Positions 21,150 to 33,930 of a stretch of 64,000 bases of DNA are shown here, in pieces. Location of the stretch: NCBI GenBank assembly GCA_963277665.1, contig OY728121.1, forward strand, positions 1,649,430,062-1,649,494,061. The letters are read 5' to 3'. The notes under the pieces are model-generated. The model was not told the origin of the DNA. It made no database searches and saw only the letters and a list, made by a program, of their open reading frames with translations. Source of the DNA: Viscum album (lineage: Eukaryota; Streptophyta; Magnoliopsida; Santalales; Viscaceae). The position numbers and the translations under genes are program-made. Each line of letters begins with the position of its first letter. The first letter of the stretch is position 1.

Positions 21150-22441
21150 ACTTAGGGAAACATTAAATTAATGGGGAGATTTAATGAATGTCTTGGTTTG
21201 AATAAACCACGTTAGTATAAAAATTAGTTTCTCATGAAATAACTAATTTAACATGGAGAAAAGAGTTAATGAGATCTGAGTTTTAGATTTTTGGATGGAG
21301 GGGGGTCCACTCAATAGATTAATGAGTTGAAAGTTAATGCAATTAGAATGAAAATCATACATAAATACCATTAAATGGTTTTATTAGACCAATGTATAGT
21401 AAATTTGAAGGGAAATATAGATACTTTCTGCTATAATGTTATAAAGAATGTATATTCAAAATTCAATGGAATGAACTATTTTTATTTGATAAAATAACGG
21501 GATATTAACTATTTTTTAAATAACTCAATATCAGTAATTGAGATACAATACTAAATGTATGCTATTATTTGTTACAGATAATGAAAAATGAATTCACCAC
21601 ACCACTATTTGTATAATCTACCATAGAGAAAGATAATATATTAAATGGTGCAAACTTATCGTAGTGGTACATGTGCTTTCACATTGTACTATTCAAGGAG
21701 AGGAAATTTTATATACAGTAATCCCCTATTCCCACCGAGCATTCATTAGAGGAAATGGAGGGAGATAAATCTGTTTATTAGAAACAAATGGATGATTCTT
21801 TAGATGTCTAATTCCTTAGGTTTTCATCTATACATAATGAATTATTGAAGATTAACTAATATGTAGATGTAAAAAACTTATTGTCTCATCTCTAGGATCT
21901 CTATCCGAATAAATCTTAACAAGAAATGTATTTTATTTATTGGGAACTATATATTTAAAATTTAGGAGAATGAGTTACACCGGGACCTCATGTAGTCATA
22001 TATATTAGCTACATTAAGAATTTATAATTTTTTTAATTATATTTACCTTAGTAATTATTCATAGAACTCATTATATCCTCACTTCCTCTATAGCATTCAT
22101 GTTTTATTGGAAATTCCAACAAGACTAATGTTGAGAATATTCTCTTGAATATTTTAACATTCATTCTTTGGCAGGATAAATACATGATGTGAGAAAAACC
22201 TTCCATACATATGGTTAATAAGAGGAAACCAAAGGTGAAAATGAATTAGTAAATTACTATGTGAAAGTCATATTTGAATCTCCCTTCCAGGAAGTGATAG
22301 ATTTAGAAGGAGGTTGAAAAAAATTCAATTTTTTCACTTTCAAAGAAATGCTAATGGATGAAGAACAATTCCTTAGTAAACACATAAAGGTAACATTCAG
22401 GTATGTTCATTATCATGTTAAATCAGTGAATTTCTAAAAAT
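21150..22441 (+). pseudogene. Presumed leader and gag of element E, not readable
   Basis: The position between a PBS candidate and the protease suggests gag. No zinc knuckle could be placed, and I could not align any stretch to the UBN2-type copia gag. The assignment is positional only. Confidence 0.35.
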
Positions 22442-22720
22442 TTGGTATTAGATACACCATGTGGTTCTCACATTTTTTTCTATATATAGGAACCAAGTGG
22501 ATTCCAAAGAAATATTATCAATGGTGAAGTAGATTTATGAGATGGAAATGGGGAAATCCTTGTTTTACTGGAAATACAAGACTACCATATAACAATAACA
22601 ATTTTACTTGTTCTAATTTTAAATAATTGTAATTATGTTCCCATTGTAACAAAGAAGGTTATTTTTTTGTCTATTTTATACGTGGATAGTTTTATTTTAA
22701 TGTTAAAAAAAGAATGAAAC
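22442..22720 (+). pseudogene. Copia protease to pre-integrase segment (element E)
   Basis: LVLDTPCGSHI at 22,442-22,474 matches the copia aspartic protease site (x-x-LDTGCGSHI), with the glycine of D-T-G replaced by proline. NGEVDL and DGNGE (about 22,520-22,545) match KGEVDLRVGNGA. After a frameshift, NNCNYVPIVTKKVIFLS (about 22,623-22,673) matches the NNCYYVPxxxKNIISVS block leading to the pre-integrase zinc finger. The protease normally cuts the polyprotein. At least one indel and several stops are present. Confidence 0.8.
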
Positions 22721-22899
22721 TTTTATAAATATAGCATATGTTATAGTTTGATACATTTGAAAAATGGTGTTTATATACTAGAATATTAAAATAAATTATT
22801 TTAAAGAGATAATGAATCAATTTCACATTTACCATATTACACACAGTTGTGGAATTATTAACCTTATTATATAAACCAAAATAATTTGATATGATTATA

Positions 22900-23850
22900 T
22901 AAAGAGTTTATTTAGAATCATTTTATATTCGACCCTTAGATATATTCCAAGTTTTCTTACAAATAAAATAGACCAAATATCCATTCATTGAAAAGGTGAA
23001 GGATCCACAGTTCTTCTAGAATTGGTTCTCTAAAATATTTATTAAACATTTCGAGTATATTCTAGAAGAATACACTCTTAAATTATAAATTTTACTGAAT
23101 ACATTAGTAGATACTGTTATATCTACTTAATGAGGTATATGTATTATTCCTTTGTGAAATTTAAGGGATATAATAATGATGTATATATCATTTGTATATG
23201 TAGATAATGACATTCTAATTCGATTAAGTTGGGGATTATATTAACCAAGAGTTTATAGATTTTCTAAACAAGTTTGGGATATTATCTCAACTCACTCATT
23301 CTTATAAACCATAATTTAATGGTGTAAGTTAATGGAGGAACCACACCTTGTTGGACATGGTGAGATCAATGACTAGTCTTGAAAATCTTCTATTTTCATT
23401 TTCAGAATCTTTATTACTCTAAAAATAATTCAGACAAACAAAAGTACAAAATAGACTAGAAAGAGGAATTCCATATGAGTTATGGTATGGTAGGAAATCC
23501 ATTTTGTCACATATACACGTGTGGATAAGATAATCATTTGTTTAGGATAATTCTAGAAAAAAACATTCATCTCAATTAAAAAAGTATATCCTTATAGGAT
23601 ATCCTAAATAAATAATGGAATATTACCTATATGTTCCCGCAAATTAAAGGGAATCTATTGAAATACATTCTATTTTCAAAGAAATGGAGTACATATTTAA
23701 ATTAGATAATGATAAAATGATATACTCAAAAAACGTTGAGGCTCATGACACAATGTATTTGGTAGTTGAAAATATTCCAAAAGATCGAGTGGAAGAAGTA
23801 CTTCCAATGAAAAAAGTGTTCTATAAGTGTATAATAGAGGTTAAAGAAAA
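22900..23850 (+). pseudogene. Copia integrase (element E), broken
   Basis: Readable blocks are INQEFIDFLNKFGILSQLTH (about 23,240-23,300), NGVS then RNHTLLDMVRSMTSLENL (about 23,320-23,385) and GIPYELWYGRK (about 23,466-23,498). These match the core and C-terminal part of plant copia integrases: GxLSQLTPPxTPQxNGVSERRNRTLLDMVRSM...PYELWYGKKP. The residues around the final catalytic Glu are damaged (S-stop-WRN for SERRN). VEAHDTMYLVVENIPKDRVEE (23,740-23,795 region) belongs to the linker before RT. The N-terminal HHCC finger and the first catalytic Asp were not identified. Confidence 0.8.
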
Positions 23851-23899
23851 AAAGTAATATAGTTCTCTAATCATCAAGTAAGGTGATACATTATTTAAA

Positions 23900-24560
23900 A
23901 AAAATATTGAACCTATTTCTTAAAAGGATGAAATGAACATCTCTGAAGTTGAAAAGTGGAAAGAGGCTATGAATTATGAATTGGATTCGAGGATCTAAAA
24001 ACATGTTTTGGTTTTAGAAGACCCTCCAATTAATGGAAGTCATTGTTTTTTTAAATGGTTATACTAAAATAAAGTATTCTTGGATGGTAATGTTGGTAAT
24101 TATAATGAATGATTTGTTTCTATAGTGTTTACCAAATTTAAAGTAATAAAATACAACTACACATTTTCACCAATATCAGGGATTAAATTTAATATAAATT
24201 TAAGTACCATAGAATCAAACCATGTTTATGAGATTTGAAAAATTAATGTAAAGACCACCTTCATTTTTGAATGGAATATGTATATATGACACAACTAGAA
24301 TGGTTAGTGACCCTAAAATATTACAATACGGTGCTGAAATTAGATATATCTATTTATGGGTTCAATAGAGTTTCAGGATCACTGTACATTCATGTTGATA
24401 AGTCATAATAGATTTTAGTTTCATATATAAATAATTTAATCCTTTTGTTAATAAGAGGTTTAGGGGGAGTCTAATAGTTTTCATAGTAATTATACTGATA
24501 ATGAATTACTTATTGGAAACAAGATACCAATCTTACAGTCCGTTAAGAGATGGTTAAATA
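23900..24560 (+). pseudogene. Copia reverse transcriptase (element E), broken
   Basis: EVEKWKEAMNYELDS (about 23,946-23,990) matches the start of RVT_2 (W-x-x-AMxxEixS). LDGNVGNYNE (about 24,082-24,112) matches VDGNVETYKA. YNYTFSPISGIKFN (about 24,153-24,195) matches YxETFSPVAxxKSI. INVKTTFI (about 24,243-24,266) matches MDVKTAFLNG, with one catalytic Asp changed to Asn. At 24,424-24,435 the catalytic YVDD box reads YINN, so both aspartates are asparagine (GAT to AAT). The enzyme would be inactive even without the stops. Confidence 0.8.
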
Positions 24561-24839
24561 AATGATTCTCCAGGAAATACTTGGGTGAAAAATTCTGTAT
24601 TTTCTGGATAAAGACCCATTGAGATTGATCTATGAGGATTCTTGGAGTATTTTAATATATATAAATTGTCACATTATTGAATAGATTCAATGTTTGACAA
24701 TCCAATAGAGGATTATTATTAATGTCACATGGTATTTTTCCCACTAATAGAATGTTCCATCAGAAAGAAAAGGAGATAAAAAGGTTGATAATAAAAACAT
24801 ACACATATAGTATTGGATTTATTTTGTATGTAATTATTG

Positions 24840-25440
24840 GTACAAAAATTTATGTTGCATAAACCTTAAGCATGTTATAAATTTATCAAAATAACCTAGG
24901 ACCAAACCAATGACTAGTTGTAACTACTTTCTAGAAATACTTGAATCATATAAAGAACATATTCCCAAATTATAGAGCAAATGGGGAACTATTAGTGAGT
25001 GGATAACCAGATGCAAGTTTCAATTAGATGAGAATTAGATCGAATCATAGTCAGTATATGTGATCTACATTAATATTGTATCTATGAGAATGAATAGTTT
25101 TGAGTTGAAAGTGTTCACTAATTCTACAACATATATTGAGTATATTGTGGCTTTGGATATAGATATATAATCATTGTGGATATAAAAGTTCTTCTTATAG
25201 TGTGGCATCATAACTAGTATTAAATATGATATTAGTCACTACTGTGATAATACTAATGTAGTTTTTCTATCTTATGATATTAGGTCACTTAAAATGATGA
25301 AGAATATTCTATTGAAGTTTCACCCCTTCATAGATTTTTATCAAAGGGGTGAAGTCACTATAAGAAAATTAACCGTATAAGAAAATATGGTAGACTCATT
25401 GACTAAATTTTTATCTTATAAGAATAATTAATATCTTGTG
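24840..25440 (+). pseudogene. Copia RNase H (element E), broken
   Basis: NSTTYIEYIVALD (about 25,118-25,156) matches the STTEAEYVAASEA motif. HYCDNTNVVFLS (about 25,239-25,274) matches LYCDNxGAIxLA with its catalytic Asp kept. KNILLKFHPF (about 25,303-25,332) matches KHIxRRYHxI, and ENMVDSLTKFLS (about 25,381-25,416) matches DNVADPLTKPLS. This is the C-terminal end of the copia polyprotein. Stops occur between the blocks. The sequence after 25,440 (IDSGILLEM...) is the usual divergent tail. Confidence 0.8.
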
Positions 25441-25530
25441 AGTATTGGAAGATTAAAAATTGTTGGTAGTTTTTTTATAGATAGTGGGATTCTATTGGAG
25501 ATGGTTCCCAAGAACCAACTCACTTTATAC

Positions 25531-27919
25531 TTTTAATTAATATAGAATAAAGAAATATTTTATCCCATAATAATTATTATCTTAAATAAAATTAATATGA
25601 TAATATCCTTAGAGTATGTGTTACCTCTAAATGTGAATTACCTACTATAAAATGAACCCATGGATTCTATGAAATAATTTTTGAACATATATCCTATAGT
25701 CTGGATATCATTTTTCTGATTGGTCATAAATTCTTTTTGAATATCAGGAGTAGGAGGATCATATGATATTGATAATTCTACCATGAAGTTCAGACATATT
25801 GATATACAAGATGGTAGGTCAGGAGGATATACCCACCAATAGGAATTCCATATTATTTATGGGTCATTGGATATTAGAATATAAAACTGTGTATTGTTCA
25901 TTAGACTTAAGATTATTACTAAGGTATATCATGAATCATTAATTTTTAGGTATGGATGAAAATCATGTAATCATATACTCGTAATGAGGTAGTATATGAT
26001 GGGTGCATCATATGTGATATACCATTAATTGAATAAGTCAAGAAAAGATATTTACCTTCCCTTTTTACAGAATAAGATATCTTTGTCCCTTTAATGAAAT
26101 AGAACTATTTTATTATATCCATGACCATGGTAGTTCATCAATGATTTTATTTCAAAAAGTCAATGAAAGATAAATCAAGTATATAAGATGATGACAAAAG
26201 TATGAATACCGCTTTATGAGATATTAGTGGACCAATGGATTATATTGTAATGTTCATTGGAAGGTTTTTTTACTACAATTTTGAGTTCATTATCTATGGG
26301 ATCTTGGAAATGTTTCTCGATATTAATCTTTTAAATTTCACAAGTTTACATAATTCTATTGAGAAATATGCCTAGACAGCCACACACTAATTGTATCTAA
26401 GACGACTATAAATTTTATTGATGTTTATATTAAGAATAAATACTATTATGATATTGTGAAATAATAATTATTCAAGTAATGTTGATCATAATTATTCATC
26501 CATGACATATTAGATTTTAGAATATGTGAGTTTATTTTTGTCTCTTATTTATTATTCAAAAGTTAATAAATATATATTTATTTGCTCAATATTTTTTGCG
26601 ATTATGTTAATATAAATATTTATTTAGAAAAATGAGTATTAAAATAATTATTTATTCCAGAGTTTGAAAAATATAATATTTCATTGTTTATCAAATGAAT
26701 AATATTTAATTTAACGACTATTTAATTATTCATAGTTTGATAAATTCCATGGGAGTAATAATGAGATGAGTTAATGGTTCAATTGAAATGATTTTTCTTT
26801 ATTTTTAATCATTTAAATAAATATTAAATATTTTATTTAAGAAATGACACTTTAATAAATACATGTGATGGAAATAATAATAAAAATAATATTTTTTAGT
26901 TAGGGTTTGGTTTTAATGAATAAATTTATGTAGGTTAGTTGTGAAATTTTCAATTATTTTAATGTTATGAATAAATTAAATTTTATATAATTTTAGAAGA
27001 AAATAATTGTTTTGAAAAATAGAAAGCTCTCTAGAATCCATTGAAGACCAAGAGATAATAATACTATAATTATCCCTCTTAGTAAAATATATTGAATAAT
27101 ATAATCCCTTATTGTGATCAATAATGAACATTGTAAATCACTTGCCTCTACCGTGCTAGTACCCAAAGAGTTAAGAAAATTGTCTAGAGATTCATGGAGC
27201 ATGTGTGAATGCTCTTAGAGGAATCCACTCTTGTATCATCCATTAGAGAGATCATATATAGGATATTATATGGTTTAATTAATTATATTCTTCAAATTTA
27301 TCTGTTATAAATAATGAAAAACTAAAATTGGGAACCTTCCCAAGGATTATACCATATCTAAAAACCTTAGTATTAAACAAACATAACCTTATATTTAACA
27401 CCCATGGATGTTTTAGGAAAAGTAAATAGATAAGGAGGTAAGAGAAGAGGATAAATAAAACAATGAATGAGAAAATAAGGGATTTGCTTGATGAAACCAC
27501 ATGGCATCAATAGTGGAAGTAAATAGAGTGAAGAGAGGGGTGGATTAGGACTTGGAGAACCACTTATAAGTTTTATGAATAAATAAGGGTCCAAATAATA
27601 GTTAAAAAATAAAAATAATTTTAAAATAAAAAAATATAACATATTTTTGAATATTTATGGCCTAATTGTAGGGATTCCTGGACCATGAAACAATCATGAA
27701 ACACCATGTATCTGGTTCCTTCCTCTACAAAAATTCACATCTTGATCCCATGGATCATTCATTGACCTTGAAATTTAAAAAATTACCAAAAAATTCATCT
27801 TTTATTTCTCAAATATAACCAACTCAAATTAAAAATGAAAAATCAAAAACTAAATACATACTGGGGACATCTGGAGTGGAACACATACTTAATCAATAAT
27901 AACCACACTAAAGAACTCA
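25531..27919. other. Unassigned AT-rich stretch between elements E and C
   Basis: The first part may be the 3' LTR of element E, but no matching 5' copy was found. No protein family, RNA gene, CRISPR-like array or satellite was recognised. The longest open frames (27,279-27,642, minus) are low-complexity and hydrophobic (Leu, Phe, Tyr, Ile) and most likely chance in AT-rich DNA. The stretch ends at the left edge of element C. Confidence 0.5.
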
Positions 27920-28105
27920 TGTATTATGTTATTTCTCGTATTTTATATGAGTTAAGAAAAATTTATTTTTCAATTTAGTTTATTAATTTTATCATAATGG
28001 AAATTCCTAATGGGGTTATGGAGGAAAAAGTGTTTTCATGGATTTTTCTAAGAAAATATCCCTAATATATTGAGAAAAAAGATGGGTTGCATGATATGAT
28101 AAAAT
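27920..28105 (+). repeat. 5' LTR of element C, first piece
   Basis: Starts TGTATTATG and aligns with the beginning of the 3' LTR at 55,856, for example TCATAATGGAAATTCCTAATG here against TCTTAATGGAAATATATAATG there. It is broken at 28,105 by element B. The last five bases, AAAAT, are the target duplication. Confidence 0.75.
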
Positions 28106-31100
28106 TGTAACACCCTAATACTTTACAATATTTTTTATTTAGAAGAAATTTTATATTATTTCTAGATTTATTCATAAAAAATACCAACATAATATTACGC
28201 TACAAAAAACACTGAGATTATCTTGTGGTACATGCAACACTAAGTTTTGTTGTGTTATTCACAATATATAGTTCCTTCGATAGATTTTGTTACATGCAGG
28301 ACCTAGTTTTACCGAACTACAATATACTATTAATATTATTAATTAATAATATAATTATCGACTATACATTATAATAAAATTTATGATAAGGATTAACTAA
28401 ATTTTGAAAATATTTTGAAAATATTTTTATATAATGTTTTTGTGTTAGAAATGAATATTGAATTGAATTGAATATAAAGGAATTGTTTTTATAAGAACAA
28501 TATTTTATGCACCCAAATACCTTTGGTCTTAATAAATTAAGTTAATTGATATTATTGAATGATATATAAATCTATTATATTTAATTTATTATTTTATGAC
28601 ATTAATCCAAAAGGTTTTAATGGTATAAGATAAGAACAACCCCAATTATACACATAAAAAGTTATATTTTTATAAAGGATGTTTTTCCACCTCTTAAGGG
28701 TGAACCTATTTTAAATTTAAATTGAGAAACTTTTATAAATTATATTTGAAAAAATAAAATTCATTTTTGAAAGCATAAAATCAAAATTATATTAGTGTGA
28801 ATTTTTATGACATTTTATTTTATTGATGGATAATAAAAATATTGAATTTTAAATAAAAAATGATTTCTAATCTAAATAATTTATAGGGCTAATTTATATT
28901 TTGAATTGGTTTAAAGGTTTAATGAAATAAATTTTACATATATAAATCCTATTTATTTCATTTTTATAATTTTATATTGAACATGGATATAAAAAATTTC
29001 AATCTTTTGGACATTTTAACAGTAAAACCCTCTTTCTCATCCCATATGCGGAGTTAGTTTTAAATTAATTTTTCCACTTTGAGGATTTTAGTTTGGAAAA
29101 ATAGATTAAATATTTTAAATCCAAATAATTAATAATTTATATTTAGGTAAACATATGTTTTTACTAAAACTATGAGGGATATAAATTAAAATTAATTATA
29201 ATGATTAAGAAAAAACGAGTTTACTTAGGGGTTAACCTTAAATATTAAGGGCAAAAATAACCTCTAATCTTGTTAAACCCATTGTATTCCTATATTTATA
29301 CCATAAAATCGATTTTATCTAAAATTTACATTTATTGGAGGTGAATTATATAAAGGAGACAACCTGATAGTGTTTACCATTTTATATTTACAAGAATGTC
29401 ACTCCTTCTCCACTATAAAAAGACACTCACCCCATCAATTATTCACAATATAAATACATTTTTATCATGTAAAATGTGACCAAATATGATCCCAACAGCC
29501 CTAAACTAATCCTATAATCCTCAATTTGGTAATAAATCAAACCAAGGAAGTATTTTCGTATAAACCAAATAGAGTTTCCTGAAAAAGAGGCAACATTCTT
29601 CAATGAGGACTTTTGTTTTGTTTCTCTATATACTCATTAAATCATTCTTATATCATGATTATATAATAATATAAGTATCTAAAATATACTAAGATTTTTT
29701 TCTAATAATTTTTATACATACACATTCATACATTTCCTTCAATTGAGATACACAATCGTCATTAATGTGTATGGTGGACTACGGTCTCACAAACCGATGT
29801 CGTTCATTCTTGCATTTCAACATATAATGGTTGGGAATAATGAGGGACTTATTGTTTATATATGATATATATGTGATTTATAATGTGTTTATGATTATTA
29901 AATTACTATATAACACATAAAATAATTCTTTTCATTTTGTGAAAATACAATAACATTGTTTATGGACTTGTGGACAACTCCCTCCTCAAAGTGACGTTAT
30001 TCAATCACATGTTATAAGAAATGTATTATTGATGGGTATATTTTTTTATTTCTATTAAATAAAGTCAATACTTGAATTATAATATACATATATATAATAT
30101 ATTTTTTATTCTTTGAATACAATAAGAAAATGGAACTAGTGTTCATGTGTATCTATGACCTACCGTATAAATGAATTTTGTATTTAATTTCATATCTAAA
30201 AATTTTATGTATTATTATAAATACATATATACTGAATATATATGATATATACATCATTTTTTACATTATCGAGATGATTAAATCAAGATCTATGTAACAT
30301 TAATAGATAATAAGAAGTCAAAACCTCCTTAAAAACAATTTAGTTAACACCAGAAATAATCAAAATAATGAAATAATATTAACAAAATGGTAATGAGATG
30401 TTATAAAAGGATCATACATGTTATTATAAATATTAATATGGTTTCTTTATGAGTTAATAACATTCTTAAAACAATTATACCATAGGTAATGGATTTTCAT
30501 CTCGCTTTTTTCATCTATGAGATAAATCTCATATTCACCGATTACTTCATTTGTGTGGTGTATATATTACCCCTTTTCAAATATTATATTAGTAATTATT
30601 TTATATTCATGGTATTTAAATGTTTCATTCTATGATTATTACATTTTGGACATATCATTATAAATTTTCAAACTGGTATGGGGATATTTGTTATTTTTAA
30701 ATATTATTTTACTCAAGAATTTTCTTAGTGATATTTTAATGGTATTTATATTAATTAATGATAACAAACCATATTATTAATCTAATGGGTATACATAATA
30801 TTGATACCATACTTAATATTCCTCTATATGGTTTATATTTATTTTTAATGAGGGTGGTATTTAAATTCACTTCCTTGATTTATTTTTTAGTGTCTTGAAA
30901 CAATAAATAGAGGTTAAATTTACTCTAATTATCCAAATAATTTATCATTTATATGTTTATTTCTTAAACTGTATATCATTTTTACATATGGTGTTTACTA
31001 TGTTATTTTAATTACTATGGAAATATTGATAAAAATGTATCCTTTATTCAATATAGATATTTTATAAGGCACATTGTTTATGAGTTAAATCAATTATTCT

Positions 31101-31572
31101 ATATATGAGGAATGATTTGGTCAATCAAGAATGGGTTGAGGACTGGTTATTGAAATCCCATAGATTCATTTGTAGTCGCATGAGATGAATTACTTTCCCA
31201 AATAAGATGGATTTTTTCCTAACATGTTTTAAACTTTCTTGATGATAGATCTTAATGGTAAATGTATCATGTTCCTATGAATCATGAAATTATATAATTT
31301 AAGTACTGCCTTTATTTAATATTTATTTATTATTATCCATGGAATTTTCACAACGAAAAAAATCCATGGATGCATTTTATTATTATTTTTTTAATTAACT
31401 AGCATGGTATTAATTTATTTACATTACCATATTGACTACACTCGTTGATTCATTATTTTTTCAATTATACTTTACCACTACTATGAAATTAATCTCACCC
31501 TTATTTTGTTTCTATTCACAAGGATACAAAGATGAATTCTTGGAATGATTTTCAAAGATTCTGAGATTTTAC
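28106..31572 (+). repeat. 5' LTR of element B, first piece
   Basis: Aligns with 44,133-47,581. It begins TGTAACACCCTAATAC and shares many blocks, such as GTTACATGCAGGACCTAGTT (28,288-28,307) and the segment around TTCCTGAAAAAGAGGCAACA (29,574-29,593). It is broken at 31,572 by element C1, and the last five bases, TTTAC, are the target duplication. It holds no gene. Confidence 0.9.
29412..29421 (+). promoter_or_regulatory. Possible TATA box in LTR of element B
   Basis: CTATAAAAAG followed by ACACTCACCCCATCA resembles a plant core promoter with a downstream start region. The other LTR reads TCTAAAAAGG at the matching place (about 45,473), so the box is damaged there. It lies about 1.3 kb into the LTR. 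Confidence 0.35.
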
Positions 31573-33916
31573 TGCAAGAACCCAGTTCTACTTCTGAGGT
31601 ATAATTTTCTTCTATTCTTTTTTTCTTGATTTATTTTTGAGAAATCAAAGGAAAATTTGAAAAATGATAGTTTTAGAGTGACATGCTATGTAATCCTATA
31701 TACACATAGTGTAGTATGGATATATAGGATATGGATACATGGTGTGTGATCATGTTGGCATGGGTGAGAAGAAAAAACCACTACACACTGTGTAATTCCT
31801 GATACATGTTGCGTGGTCATGTCAGCAGGTCGGTGTGGGATGCGTAAAGTACGTCGGTGAAATTATGAATTGTAAAATGATATAAATGCTGTGTATATAG
31901 AATTACATGCTATGTAGTAGTGTTTTTCATCATAAAATAGGCAGTATCCTCATTTTCTCTTCATTTAGACAGGAGACTCATTGTGTTCAAGAGAAAAGAG
32001 GTCAGAGCTCATTTTTTTCTCTTAAAGCTTCGATCGAACTCAGATCCTATGACTGTTAGTCTCATTAGAACCCAATCATAAAGGTTTTTCTTCTTCATTA
32101 GTCGTTCTTCATAATTTCTATTCTTGAGGAAGTTATTTATGGTTTCATGGTTTTCCCCTTCTGATAGATCTATATCGTTCGAGGTCGATTCAAGGGCCAA
32201 CATCAGAGTATATCGATTGTACGACATTGAGGTAGGTGTTATCGTTACTCTCAATATTTTTTTGGTGATTATATGTGAAATTGTGACTCAAAACCATGTT
32301 TAGGGTTTTGAATTGAAAGGAAATTGATCCTTGTTATTGTTAAATGTTGATTTAATAATTAATTCAATGAATTAAAGCATGATTAGCTTCTTTTTTGTTA
32401 AGGGCTACCCGCATGTTTGTTTCTTTTGGATAATTTTTTTATCCGTTTCAACTTAGGATGTGTATGGAAATTCCTTCATTTCATTTTTAGGGGTTATTAA
32501 AAAATGAACATTTTTACTATCTATAATTTCAATTGTGTTATAATTTTATGTGTTTTGATTATGGATTTGATATTGTCTTTTCCCCTTTTGTTAGCCTGTG
32601 TTTTTCTTATTAGGTAGGTTGAAATGTTTTATTGAACTTAAATGAGTAAATGGTAAATAGAATTGGGTGACACATGGGTTTAGCATAGAACACCATGAAA
32701 AGACTCACATGACAATTATACCTTAAAACTTGGGTATAACGTGGGTTAAATTTAGAATGCCATGTACAGAATCAAAAGGATTGGGATTTTTATGTCATTA
32801 GTGACACATGGGCTCCCTAGTTGGACCACTAGGGACAAAAGAATTGACATAGTTTTATATCATACAGAGAGTGATACCTTGTGTATCTCTAATAAGGCCA
32901 TTGAGGATGGGCTCACTTGAACTTATAACAACATCAAGTGTGATACTCGGGGCTACCTTGTAGGACAGCTGAGAAAATAGTCTTAGGATGTCAGTAGAAT
33001 TACACCAAGAGGGATAATTGAGCTACAAATTGGGAATATCAAGAACGAAATTAGGTTATACATAAATTATATAATGGGGTGAACTATGACATGTATTTCA
33101 AGAAAAAGAACAATATTTGATTCAGACTTTAATTAATTTTTAGAATGTCTCCGGAGACTTCAGTTGTTCTTACCTTTATACAAGAAATGTTGGGATTTGG
33201 CTGAATTTTATGACTTTAAGAATTGAAGTAAATGAACTACTAATGAACATAGTAAAATCAATAAATTAATACCAGTACTTGTAGGATTGTTTATGTTTTA
33301 GTGTCTACTACTTTACTATAAGTCATTAATATAAACAACTGCCACATATACTCATTGGTACATTGGAACCAGACTTTGGTGGTTTCTTTATAGGATTCAT
33401 TTCTCACTCCCTGTTTGGGTCATTATTTTGGGCGCAAACATACTATATTTCTATATGAGTCAATAGGGGAAAGACTCCTTATACTAGTAATTGATTGCTT
33501 CTTAGGAGTAGGAGATCATGAGACCAAGCCAAGGCTTGCGATGCTGCTGAGTTTCATTTTGTTTTACCATACATTGGTATTTTATTTTACTTGATTTCAG
33601 TGTATCATGTTTGACTATTTTCATAGAACATGTGACATGGTGCATCATTTTGTTATCATATGCCTTCTGGTTAGCTTATTCCTTCAAAATTCAGTTTTCT
33701 TACTACAGTTTCATTTTGTTTACTACTTCTGCTATTTATTAATATTTATTCCACTGTGTTACACTCTACCAATGAGGGCATAGTTTCCCCACTATAATAC
33801 CCCATACCCTTCCTACTAGTCAAAAGCCTCTTGAATTTGGGGAAATGCGCTTGAGGATATGTGGCCAACTTGGTATGGGGCACTAGTTGAGTGGCTTCCA
33901 GACCCGAGATGTTACA
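31573..33916 (+). repeat. 5' LTR of element C1
   Basis: Aligns with 39,827-41,748 except for about 420 bp (about 32,766-33,183) that the 3' copy lacks. It contains palindromic TACAC...GTGTA-type motifs near 31,680-31,920. The 3' end block GAAATGCGCTTGAGG...GTGGCCAAC is shared with element C. Confidence 0.95.
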
Positions 33917-33919
33917 AAG

Positions 33920-33930
33920 TGGTATCATAG
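33920..33930 (+). promoter_or_regulatory. Primer binding site of element C1 (tRNA-iMet)
   Basis: TGGTATCATAG lies three bases after the 5' LTR end. It matches TGGTATCAGAG, the complement of the 3' end of plant initiator tRNA-Met, except for one base. Confidence 0.85.

Larger units (their letters stand above)
21136..25530 (+). mobile_element. Element E: Ty1/copia retrotransposon, plus strand, decayed
   Basis: Polyprotein remnants run in copia order: protease and pre-integrase (22,442-22,720), integrase (about 22,900-23,850), RT (about 23,900-24,560) and RNase H (about 24,840-25,440). TTGGTATGACCC near 21,139 could be the PBS, with a degenerate match to TTGGTATCAGAGC. LTR limits are not resolved, so the outer coordinates are approximate. 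E has the opposite orientation to F. Stops, frameshifts and a YVDD-to-YINN change in RT show that it is dead. Confidence 0.7.

Noticed and set aside
22637..22670. A CSHCNKEGY zinc-knuckle-like reading in element E
   Set aside because: The alternative frame NNCNYVPIVTKKVIF aligns much better with the copia segment that follows the protease, and a knuckle should lie before the protease.
27279..27642. Hydrophobic Leu/Phe/Tyr-rich minus-strand frames that look like membrane proteins
   Set aside because: This is low-complexity translation of AT-rich DNA, with no start context, conserved motif or neighbouring gene.
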